DNA of 64,000 nt from Pelagicoccus mobilis. Lineage in GTDB: Bacteria; Verrucomicrobiota; Verrucomicrobiia; Opitutales; Opitutaceae. The stretch lies in assembly GCF_016595505.1 (NCBI RefSeq), contig NZ_JAENIL010000045.1:1-64000 (forward strand), written 5' to 3'. The notes beneath the pieces were generated by a model, which did no database searches, was not told the DNA's origin, and saw only the letters and a program-made list of their open reading frames with translations. Position 1 is the first letter of the stretch. Every line of letters starts with the position of its first letter. A program made the position numbers and the translations under genes. Shown in pieces: positions 25,782 to 32,979 of the stretch.

Positions 25782-26822
25782 ATGAAGGTTTGGACAATTG
25801 AAGAAATAAAGAATTGGCAGGAGAGTCAGCCGTATCGAGTGGGAGCAAACTTTGTGCCCAGTTCGGCAATCAACCAGTTGGAGATGTGGCAGAAGGAGAG
25901 TTTCGATCCAGAAACGATTGATCGTGAGTTAGGTTTCGCCGAAGACGTAGGCATGAATGCGATGCGAGTCTACTTGCATGACTTGCTATGGGAGCAGGAC
26001 TCGAGTGGCTTTTGTGAGCGAATCGATCGGTATTTGGAAATCGCAGACAGGCGCGGGATCTCGACGATGTTCGTCATATTTGATGATTGCTGGAATCAGA
26101 GTTTCGCACTTGGTACGCAACCTGAACCAAAGCCATTTACGCACAATTCGGGTTGGGTTCAGTCGCCGGGTGTTCGTATCGTGAATGATTCGTCCAAGTG
26201 GGAGCGATTAGAAAGGTACGTGAAGGGATTGCTGTATCGATATCGCAATGACGAACGTATCTTCGCATGGGATCTCTATAACGAACCCGGAAATGGCACT
26301 TCGGGAGATGACAGCCTCAAGGATGAAAAGCAGATCGACCGTTCTTTGCCTTTGCTCAAGTCAGCCTTTGAGTGGGCTAGGAGTGTTGGAGGTGTGACAC
26401 AACCGCTAACCTCTGCGATCTGGAACTTTGATGAGAGCTTCGCTCGCATCAACGAGTTTCTGGCGACGCACTCAGATTTTATCAGCTTCCACTGCTACGC
26501 CTCTCCTCATGTTATGGTAGAGAAAATCGAAAAACTGAGGGTTCATGATCGACCGTTGTTTTGCAGCGAGTACATGGCTCGTGGGCAAGGAAGTAGCTTT
26601 GCTTACACACTACCGATGCTAAAACGTTTTGGAATTGGTGCGTTTAATTGGGGCTTGGTTTCTGGACGGACGCAGACCATATACCCCTGGGGTTGGACTG
26701 AGGAAAAGGGCGAGCCCTGCCTGCTCTTCCACGACGTTTTCAGTCGGGACGGAGGGTTTCTGTATCCCTTGGAAGAAGCGGTCATTCGAGAGGTAACAGG
26801 TGTACAGAAATACGTAGTCTAG
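25782..26822 (+). CDS. cytoplasmic GH5-like (clan GH-A) glycoside hydrolase
   Basis: About 346 residues; the start at 25782 (MKVWTIEEIKNWQES) follows the preceding stop by one base (TAATATG), so translation is probably coupled. It lacks a signal peptide. It is a clear paralogue of the secreted enzyme at 13934-15169: YRVGANFVPSSAINQLEMWQ, MNAMRVYLHDLLW, MFVIFDDCW, WDLYNEPG (acid/base Glu near 168) and LFCSEYMARG (nucleophile Glu near 263). It probably cleaves imported oligosaccharides after desulfation by the two sulfatases upstream. Substrate unknown. It is the last gene of the 21.4-26.8 kb operon. Confidence 0.86.
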   Translation: MKVWTIEEIKNWQESQPYRVGANFVPSSAINQLEMWQKESFDPETIDRELGFAEDVGMNAMRVYLHDLLWEQDSSGFCERIDRYLEIADRRGISTMFVIFDDCWNQSFALGTQPEPKPFTHNSGWVQSPGVRIVNDSSKWERLERYVKGLLYRYRNDERIFAWDLYNEPGNGTSGDDSLKDEKQIDRSLPLLKSAFEWARSVGGVTQPLTSAIWNFDESFARINEFLATHSDFISFHCYASPHVMVEKIEKLRVHDRPLFCSEYMARGQGSSFAYTLPMLKRFGIGAFNWGLVSGRTQTIYPWGWTEEKGEPCLLFHDVFSRDGGFLYPLEEAVIREVTGVQKYVV

Positions 26823-27014
26823 AGTTTGGCTTGCTTGCTGGAAATTTGGCGGCCCGTATCTTTAGGAACCGAACCGTCGCCTGGTTGGTTTGTAGATCTG
26901 CGAGAGTTAAATTCTTGGCGGGAACCTTGTACGCTTGAGTTTCTTGCCACTTCGTTGAGAAACGAGGGGTGCCTGATTTTCTGAACACAGAAGAGTGTGC
27001 GACGGGGGTGAGCT

Positions 27015-27878
27015 GTGTTTGAGCTTCTCCTCGCGATTTGTGTCGTTGTCGTTGTTGTGGGGATTTGGTTTTTTCTCCGTCTTAGGAGAGTATTTGGAGG
27101 GGATCGGCTGGAATCCCTTGCTGATGACGCGGCTAAGGGACGTGAGAGAGGGGAGCGACTTCTCGTTTGTTTTGGCGACAGTCTGACCCTCGGGCATCAC
27201 AGCTACAACTGGGTGAGTGATCTCGAAAAGTCCGAAGAATCGGCGGGATACGCAGTGCTGAACGCCGGTTGTAACGGAGAGTTGGCTTATAACCTTGTAC
27301 AGAGGTTGGAATCGGTAACCGAGTTGAAGCCCGAGCGGGTGACTTTATTGGTCGGTACAAACGATGCACGGGCGATCGATAACCTGGATGCAGCCAAGGT
27401 TTATCAAAAGGGGCAAAAGCTTCCGCAGTTGCCGGATGAAGCGTTTTTCGAGGCTAATTTTGAAACCCTGCTTTGCGAGCTCGAATCACGCTGCGATGCA
27501 GAAGTGATCGTTGTCGGGATTCCCATGCTGGGCGAACGACAGGGGGAGCCAGTTAACGAGCTCGTCGAGCGCATGAACGGATACATGCGGGATCGAAGCT
27601 CTGCCCATGGCATGGAATTCGTTGATCTCTATGGCGCTTTGCGTGAACACTTGCGAGGTCAAGATACGAGCGCTGGGCCAAGCTACTCCGGTAGCGCCTC
27701 GCTCCGCCTGATGATGAAGTCAGTCTTCCTAAGGTTTGGATTCGGCTGGAGCTGGCAGCGTATTGCGAAACGTAACCGACTGCTGGTGCTGACTGATATG
27801 ATTCACCTGAATGAAACAGGAGGGCGGATCTTGCTAGAGTTGGTCCGTGAGCGATTGTCAGTGCTCAATCGAGAATGA
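27015..27878 (+). CDS. membrane-anchored SGNH/GDSL hydrolase
   Basis: A 287-residue protein that starts with GTG at 27015 after a GGGGTGAG ribosome-binding site. Residues 2-21 (FELLLAICVVVVVVGIWFFL) form an N-terminal membrane anchor. The SGNH esterase fold is shown by VCFGDSLTLGHHS (nucleophile Ser), NAGCNGELAYN (block II/III), LLVGTNDAR and DMIHLNETGG (catalytic Asp-His). Such enzymes act as carbohydrate or lipid esterases. It lies 192 bases after the sulfatase/GH5-like operon and may remove acyl groups from the glycan, but it could also be unrelated housekeeping. Confidence 0.85.
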   Translation: MFELLLAICVVVVVVGIWFFLRLRRVFGGDRLESLADDAAKGRERGERLLVCFGDSLTLGHHSYNWVSDLEKSEESAGYAVLNAGCNGELAYNLVQRLESVTELKPERVTLLVGTNDARAIDNLDAAKVYQKGQKLPQLPDEAFFEANFETLLCELESRCDAEVIVVGIPMLGERQGEPVNELVERMNGYMRDRSSAHGMEFVDLYGALREHLRGQDTSAGPSYSGSASLRLMMKSVFLRFGFGWSWQRIAKRNRLLVLTDMIHLNETGGRILLELVRERLSVLNRE

Positions 27879-27972
27879 CCCAGCGAAACAGCTTCCTCTC
27901 AATGAATAGCGATTGTTAGCTTTGAGTTCCTTGTTCGATCAAGATCGTTCGCATTTTGCGAATGTGATCCAC

Positions 27973-28030
27973 AAAAAAATCGGAGATTTGAGCAGTCCTA
28001 GTTTAGGAAACTACACTCAAATCTCCGATT
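27973..28030 (-). terminator. intrinsic terminator of the PEP-CTERM-like gene
   Basis: A perfect 15-bp inverted repeat (27978-27992 and 28016-28030; minus-strand half CTCAAATCTCCGATT) with a 23-base loop, followed on the minus strand by a run of T. It lies about 100 bases after the stop of the minus-strand gene. A second perfect hairpin, GTATCCT-CTATA-AGGATAC (28044-28062), lies between them. Confidence 0.85.
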
Positions 28031-28125
28031 GGAGAATCTTTCTGTATCCTCTATAAGGATACTTTAATATGCTGGGAATAGGGCGACTCTCAACCTTGTG
28101 AATCTAAAGCCGTAGAGGTTTGCTC

Positions 28126-28701
28126 TTATTTGCGGTTCCGGTAGAACGCCAAACCGAAAATGGCCAACCCTAGGAGAGAGAAGGTGGTGCTCGTATCAGG
28201 AACTGGAGTGCCTGTTACTTTAACATTGTCGAAGTATGTAAATTCGTTTGTGCCTGTGTTGAAGATTTCGATCGCGACCTTCAAACTTGTACCTGAGAGG
28301 CTTGAGCTCATGACTGTTTGATCTGGAATTGCGCCGAAAAATGTGGTGATATTTGTAATCCCGTTGGAATCGAGGTCGTAGCCTACACTCAAGTAGTCAT
28401 TTGTTTCAAATTCCCTGTCGTTCTTTGTCCATACGTCTACGAATATCTTGATATCTGTGAAGCCTGCTATGTTGATGAGTGGGCTAAACCATGTCCCTGA
28501 GCTTTGTGTCGGATTTTGATCAACGTTTTTACCGAGCCATGCCATCGCTCCTCCATCGATTCCAAATATGCCGGCACCCGTGTAATTTGTTGACCAGCCT
28601 CCCAATGCGTCGCTGAAGTCTTCCTCGTATATAGTGACCGCGTGGGACGAGGAGATTCCCAGCACGATTGTGACTGTGATGAGGGATAGTATTTTTTTCA
28701 T
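28126..28701 (-). CDS. secreted PEP-CTERM-like sorting-signal protein
   Basis: A 191-residue protein with a signal peptide (MKKILSLITVTIVLGISSSHA). The middle part is a beta-sandwich-like domain (YEEDFSDALGGWSTNYTGAG, IKIFVDVWTKND, EFTYFDNVKVTG), similar in style to concanavalin-like or carbohydrate-binding modules. The end, VPDTSTTFSLLGLAIFGLAFYRNRK, has the motif, hydrophobic helix and basic tail of PEP-CTERM/VPDSG-type exosortase signals. It would be anchored or processed by an exosortase encoded elsewhere. Function unknown; a role in exopolysaccharide or surface coat is typical for the class. A sigma-54-like promoter lies upstream and a terminator downstream, so it is a single-gene unit. 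Confidence 0.85.
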   Translation of the reverse strand: MKKILSLITVTIVLGISSSHAVTIYEEDFSDALGGWSTNYTGAGIFGIDGGAMAWLGKNVDQNPTQSSGTWFSPLINIAGFTDIKIFVDVWTKNDREFETNDYLSVGYDLDSNGITNITTFFGAIPDQTVMSSSLSGTSLKVAIEIFNTGTNEFTYFDNVKVTGTPVPDTSTTFSLLGLAIFGLAFYRNRK

Positions 28702-28770
28702 ACGGAGTCTTTGTTTACTGTTGTTTGGGTAAGTGCCCTTGAAGGGATTGGTTTATGTACCTTAGGTACT

Positions 28771-28788
28771 AGCACTTACCGTGCCCCA
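28771..28788 (-). promoter_or_regulatory. candidate sigma-54 promoter of the PEP-CTERM-like gene
   Basis: Minus strand TGGGGCACGGTAAGTGCT has GG and GC exactly ten bases apart and matches the -24/-12 consensus (TGGCACG N4 TTGCW) except for single changes. It would start transcription about 60 bases before the ATG. The -12 part overlaps one arm of a 9-bp inverted repeat (28728-28736 / 28772-28780), and the palindrome GTACC-TTA-GGTAC (28757-28769) sits at the expected start site. Confidence 0.6.
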
Positions 28789-28988
28789 AAGCGAAATGAC
28801 TTCGACTACGGTGGATAAATTGGCTCTTAAGTTATTGGAAGATAATAGGTTATTGAAAATGAGATCGATGTAAAAAATACAAGAAGCCTTACTGAGAATA
28901 AGCGGATTGTAAGAGATCCTTACTAGATTACATTATCGATCGATCTCAGGGACATTTCCTAGTCGAGCACCTCAACAGAGGTCTAAAG

Positions 28989-29840
28989 CTACCTGGAGAG
29001 GTAAAGATTTAGTAGCCCTATTGTCTTCCGGTGATGTTCTTCGGTGTCTTCTGGGATCTTCCAATTGTTGTAGCCGAGTGGGCCGCTGTAGTTGGAATCT
29101 TTTAGGAGTTGGATCCATGATTCGACATCGTACTGGCTAGTGGCGAGGTCTTGTACGACGTCGCTCCAATCACGCGAACCGGGAGTGTAGTTTCCGGGCA
29201 GGTTTGCTCCGCTTACCGTGGCGAGTTTACTGTAAGGCGAAGCGAGCTCAACAACCTCGGAAAGTCGGTGTGCGTTGCCTGCTCGAAGCTCATGGGGGAG
29301 TTGAAGGGAAGTGTAGAGGTTGGGCCGGGCGACCTTCTTGATGATTGTTATACTATCTTCGACATCGAGTATGTAGTGCCGGTCGTGTGGATACAGGATT
29401 ACCTCTGTATCGAACTTGGCTGCGAGGTCGCAGACGGCTTGCGTGAAGTTAACGGTAGCTTCCTCAGTGACGTTTGGATTTTGTAGAGCGAGCCAGATGG
29501 GTGCGTTTTGCGAATGTCCGAGTTCAAGGACGCTTTGCACGATTGGCAGGGCATCGTCGCGTTCTAGATTCAGTGGCATGTAAACGCCGTAGACTCGAAA
29601 CTGTCCCGAAGCGACGAGCGGGTGTTGAATGGTCTGGCGAAACTCTTCGAGGGTCTTTTTGTTGTGAACGAAACCGCCGATGCCATTGTATCCCACCTCG
29701 GCGAGAAACTCGATCCGTTCGGCGATCGAATGATCGGAGAATCCGTAGCTCATGGCGAAGATGGGATTCTGCGGAGTAGCGTGCATGGCAGTTGCGATGA
29801 GGGAAAAGAGGACGGAGGCTAGTCTTTTGAGGGAGTGCAT
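28989..29840 (-). CDS. secreted TIM-barrel sugar isomerase/epimerase-like protein
   Basis: A 283-residue protein with a signal peptide (MHSLKRLASVLFSLIATAMHA). The remainder is an AP-endonuclease-2/xylose-isomerase-like TIM barrel: FAMSYGFSDHSIAERIEFLAEVGYNGIGG, FRVYGVYMPLNLE, VILYPHDRHY, LYTSLQLPHELRAG and YSGPLGYNNWKIPEDTEEHHRKTI. Such proteins isomerise or epimerise sugars or keto-sugars with a metal; secreted versions are common in this phylum and often accompany DUF1080 proteins, two of which are in this window. The reaction is not known. It is the first gene read last in the second minus-strand block. Confidence 0.75.
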   Translation of the reverse strand: MHSLKRLASVLFSLIATAMHATPQNPIFAMSYGFSDHSIAERIEFLAEVGYNGIGGFVHNKKTLEEFRQTIQHPLVASGQFRVYGVYMPLNLERDDALPIVQSVLELGHSQNAPIWLALQNPNVTEEATVNFTQAVCDLAAKFDTEVILYPHDRHYILDVEDSITIIKKVARPNLYTSLQLPHELRAGNAHRLSEVVELASPYSKLATVSGANLPGNYTPGSRDWSDVVQDLATSQYDVESWIQLLKDSNYSGPLGYNNWKIPEDTEEHHRKTIGLLNLYLSR

Positions 29841-29957
29841 CTGATGTCAATAGGGGGTGGATCGACTTCTCCGAAGGCGATCAGGACGTCTTCGGAGAAG
29901 CCGTCCCACCAGTTCGGTAACTTTTGGAGTGATTCGCTATGACGGAGCATCGCACTC

Positions 29958-31499
29958 CTACTTGATCGTTACGATGGTTCTCCGATAGGAAGTGATTGGA
30001 TGAATGTCGGATTTGTCTTTGACCTCGAGGATGAGGTGGAGAGTTTGGCCTTTGGCATCACTCGGGAGCTCGAGCTTGCATGTGGCTTGGTCGGGATGGG
30101 TGACTAATTTTTTAAGGTCGCCTTTGTAGGTGCTGGGTTCTTCGTAAATCCACCATTTGAATACGAGTGGGTCGCCGTCGGGGTCGGTTGTTTGGCTGGC
30201 GTCAAAGGTGAGAGTGGTGCCAGCTTTAGCCGTGGTGTGAGCGATGACTGGATCGGAGCTACCGTTAAGAATGATAGTCGGCGAGTGGTTGGCCTCTTCG
30301 TACTTCTTCAGGCACCAGTCGGCACGGGCGGCGAAGTCGGAGAAGAAGGCGTCTCGCCAACGCCAGACCGGAGCGAAGTGGTTTTTTGTGTGAGTGATTG
30401 GCGGCTCTGCGGTGTGGTCGGTCCACGTGTCAGCCGCTTCGTCAAACATGTGGAATTCTCCGTAGGTCTGTTCGTCGACCCGGACATCGCGGTGTTTGGA
30501 CCAAACGTTTTTGCTACGGGTGTTTTGGTAGCGTCCTCCCCAGCCACCCCATTCTGGGTGTTCGGGATCTTGTAATCCGTTAGGAAGGAGACGGAGGAAG
30601 GGAATCGTACCACCGCCTTCGAGAAAAGAAACACCGCCGCGTGGAAACTGACGGAGCGGCCAACGGGCCATGAGGGGACCGTGGTTTCCTTTCAGGTGCT
30701 CGAGGGCCCAGAGGTGTTGGCCGAGACCGGAGTATTCGTAGGGCTTCCAAGTGTAGGGGCCGAGTTCCTTTCCGCTGCCGCGGTTGTCTTGGCCACCGTC
30801 TATGCTCGGACCACCATAACAGTAGGTTTGATAGTTAGAACGTATCCAGTTGATGGATGGCCAACGTGCCATGATCCACGCACCCGCATTGTCTTGAGCT
30901 CCGTTTTCGAATACGCGGAGTTTAGCAAGGGCGGCTTGGAATTCGAAAGTGGGAAGTTTTACTTCCAGGTCGAGAAGAGCTTGGGCGAGCGTATTGCTGC
31001 CTGCATTGACGATTACGTGGACAGGACGTGGATCGTCTTTGAGGAGGGAGCGCTCGATGAGCCTGGAACCTGGGGAGGTGCGGCCAAGTTTGGCGTCGGA
31101 AATGCCGTAGCGGTGCTGCCCTTCGGCGACAACGGACTGGAGATGGGAAGCGTTGGGCCAGCCATCGGCGTGTATCCGGAGGTTGTCTACAACCCGGTCG
31201 TAGCCGTCGATGAGGTGGAAGAAAAGTTCGGGCTGGGGATCTTTGCGGAGGAATTTGCCTGTGACGGCGATGAGGCCCTCGATGTCGAGTTCGTTGGCGT
31301 AGAGGAGTAGGTGCACCATCTGTTGCTCTTCGTCTGGCTCGTTGCCCATGTCGGCGAGAACGATGACGCGGGGCTTTTCGAGAGCGTGTGCGGTGAGGGG
31401 TGTAAAGAAGTAGATGAAGAGGGCGAGGAGGGTGAGGAGTTGGCGGGGTAGGGACTGACCGCCGGGCAGTCCGCTTCGGTGTGAGGGCATGGTTTTCAT
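29958..31499 (-). CDS. secreted DUF1593 nucleoside-hydrolase-like protein
   Basis: A 513-residue protein. PRVIVLADMGNEPDEEQQMVHLLLYANELDIEGLIAV is the Asp-rich metal-binding start of the nucleoside-hydrolase-like DUF1593/Sde182 family, followed by HVIVNAGSNTLAQALLDL and ARWPLRQFPRGGVSFLEGGG. A C-terminal Ig/PKD-like domain begins at about 415 (TLTFDASQTTDPDGDPLVFKWW). The family binds or cleaves plant or algal glycans in an undefined way. The N-terminus is odd: codons 10-18 (GLPGGQSLP) are encoded by an intact GGTAGGG hairpin repeat, and no alternative start lies between that repeat and the signal-peptide core LLTLLALFIYFF. The stop is followed by a palindrome. Confidence 0.83.
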   Translation of the reverse strand: MKTMPSHRSGLPGGQSLPRQLLTLLALFIYFFTPLTAHALEKPRVIVLADMGNEPDEEQQMVHLLLYANELDIEGLIAVTGKFLRKDPQPELFFHLIDGYDRVVDNLRIHADGWPNASHLQSVVAEGQHRYGISDAKLGRTSPGSRLIERSLLKDDPRPVHVIVNAGSNTLAQALLDLEVKLPTFEFQAALAKLRVFENGAQDNAGAWIMARWPSINWIRSNYQTYCYGGPSIDGGQDNRGSGKELGPYTWKPYEYSGLGQHLWALEHLKGNHGPLMARWPLRQFPRGGVSFLEGGGTIPFLRLLPNGLQDPEHPEWGGWGGRYQNTRSKNVWSKHRDVRVDEQTYGEFHMFDEAADTWTDHTAEPPITHTKNHFAPVWRWRDAFFSDFAARADWCLKKYEEANHSPTIILNGSSDPVIAHTTAKAGTTLTFDASQTTDPDGDPLVFKWWIYEEPSTYKGDLKKLVTHPDQATCKLELPSDAKGQTLHLILEVKDKSDIHPITSYRRTIVTIK

Positions 31500-31549
31500 G
31501 ATAGCTTTTGCTCGGGTTGTGGCGGCTCGCCCGGCGGTCGAGCCCTACC
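31447..31549. repeat. BIME-like pair of GGTAGGG hairpins, one inside a coding region
   Basis: Plus-strand unit 31447-31472: GGTAG foot, stem GGACTG/CAGTCC, loop ACCGCCGGG; it lies inside the DUF1593 reading frame. Minus-strand unit 31524-31549: stem GGCTCG/CGAGCC, same loop, directly next to the stop codon of the gene at 31549. The DUF1593 start codon lies between the two units. Confidence 0.85.
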
Positions 31550-32832
31550 TATTTCACTAACTCGAAGTCTCGGGTGATGCCGCCGAGGGTGACGGTTACG
31601 GGGTAGGTGCCGTTGGGGAGGTTGGAGAAATCTAGCTCTTTATTGCCGTCGGCGGTGCCGGAGAGGACGGTTTCGCCGGAGGCGTTTTTGATCGTGTACT
31701 CAGCTGGTAGTGGGGCGTAGATGTAGAACTTGCCGTTTAGGAATTGGTAGACGTAGGTGAACTCGTTGGCGATGAACGCTGGGCTGAATGGACTGCCTGC
31801 CTTGGCTGCTGCGTTGGAACGAGTGAGTAGATCGTCCATGAGAGCGGGGGAGTCGGCGAGGAACTGGTCGCGCATTTTCTCTTCAGTGGCTTGGTCCATG
31901 GTGCCGTCGTTGGCGACTTCGTCGATGGTGGGGCCGAATTCGTCTACGAGCAGCCAAAAGGTCGCTCCATCGGACTGGTCGGGTTTGCCATGGTAGAACT
32001 TTGCGTGGCGGAAAATTTGACCGAGGCGGCTGTTGGAGAAGTCGTCGATATTTGGATACTTGTCGGAACCGTTGACCACGCCTTTTTGGCCGGTGGAGCC
32101 GAGTTCGACGTATTTGACGAGTGGGTTGCTGAGGGCTTCTTCGTGCAAGTAGTGGCAGGCGATCTCGTCGTCGCGGCAGTTGGCGACGTGGAAGGGGCGT
32201 TCGGGAGTGCCTTGGGCGATGAGCGACTTGGTCCAGTGGGCGACCATGGTGATGTTTTCGAGTGCATCGAGCTTACCAGTGGTGAGGCAGTGTTTCACTG
32301 CCATGGCAGCCTCGGTAGCCGGTCCCCAGATAAGGACGTAGAGCGGACCTTCCTCAGCAGTGGTTACAAGATCCGCTACCGTGGGGAGTTTGCTGAGATC
32401 CGTGTAGTCGGAATTTGGATCGTAGGGGATTGGAGTCCCGTTTTGCTGAACGCTGGAGATTTCGAAGGGAATTGTCTCAGGGTAGCCGGGGAAGGCTTCG
32501 TTGAGGTAGGGTTGATCATGCTCGTAGGCGGCGACGAAGACTTCGTTGAAGAATGTTGTGGCGTCACTGAGGCCAACCCGTTGGTTGGAGGAGTAGACGA
32601 TGCGTTCGATATCGAAACGATTGGCTTCGAGAAGGAGGGCCGCTAAGGAGACTATGTCGTCGGGATCATTATAGGGGTGGCCGCCTGCACGACGATCGTT
32701 CGGATCGGACATGTCGGTGAGGACCCAAATGCGGGGACGCTCCTCAGAGGTGACTGTGTTGGTGGACTGGGTACAGGCGGTTAGGAGGGAGAGAATTATG
32801 AGGGATGATGTATGAAGTAGGAAGTGTTTCAC
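31549..32832 (-). CDS. nucleoside-hydrolase-like lipoprotein
   Basis: A 427-residue lipoprotein starting with GTG at 32832; lipobox LLTAC with Cys near residue 20. PRIWVLTDMSDPNDRRAGGHPYNDPDDIVSLAALLLEANRF is the Asp-rich metal site of nucleoside-hydrolase-like proteins, and LYVLIWGPATEAAMAV fits the same fold. It is a distant relative of the preceding DUF1593 gene. The last 50 residues (YTIKNASGETVLSGTADG, LPNGTYPVTVTLGG, DFELVK) form a beta-domain much like the type-A sorting domain of Bacteroidota type 9 secretion, though that system is not expected here. Substrate unknown; probably a glycan fragment. The signal peptide contains a heptanucleotide array. Confidence 0.72.
   Translation of the reverse strand: MKHFLLHTSSLIILSLLTACTQSTNTVTSEERPRIWVLTDMSDPNDRRAGGHPYNDPDDIVSLAALLLEANRFDIERIVYSSNQRVGLSDATTFFNEVFVAAYEHDQPYLNEAFPGYPETIPFEISSVQQNGTPIPYDPNSDYTDLSKLPTVADLVTTAEEGPLYVLIWGPATEAAMAVKHCLTTGKLDALENITMVAHWTKSLIAQGTPERPFHVANCRDDEIACHYLHEEALSNPLVKYVELGSTGQKGVVNGSDKYPNIDDFSNSRLGQIFRHAKFYHGKPDQSDGATFWLLVDEFGPTIDEVANDGTMDQATEEKMRDQFLADSPALMDDLLTRSNAAAKAGSPFSPAFIANEFTYVYQFLNGKFYIYAPLPAEYTIKNASGETVLSGTADGNKELDFSNLPNGTYPVTVTLGGITRDFELVK
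32789..32823 (-). repeat. heptanucleotide array in signal-peptide codons
   Basis: Five 7-nt units on the minus strand (TTCCTAC, TTCATAC, ATCATCC, CTCATAA, TTCTCTC) inside the lipoprotein signal peptide. Confidence 0.7.
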
Positions 32833-32954
32833 TTGGGGGAATGATCAGGTTGTGTGTTTTTTTGACCACTACCGAGGAACGTAGTGACGACACTCGATGA
32901 GCGGAGCGAAGAGACAATTACACAGATATCACAGATTGATGTGGGAAGGGAAAT

Positions 32955-32979
32955 GGCCGTCGGGACGACGGCCGCTACC
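32955..32979 (-). repeat. GGTAGCGGCC hairpin next to a stop codon
   Basis: Perfect 8-bp stem GGCCGTCG (32955-32962) / CGACGGCC (32966-32973), loop GGA, GGTAG foot on the minus strand immediately after the TAA of the GH2 gene. Confidence 0.85.

Noticed and set aside
27973-28062. Small RNA or riboswitch suggested by strong hairpins
   Set aside because: The 15-bp stem with a T-run on the minus strand, just after the PEP-CTERM-like gene, is better explained as its terminator.
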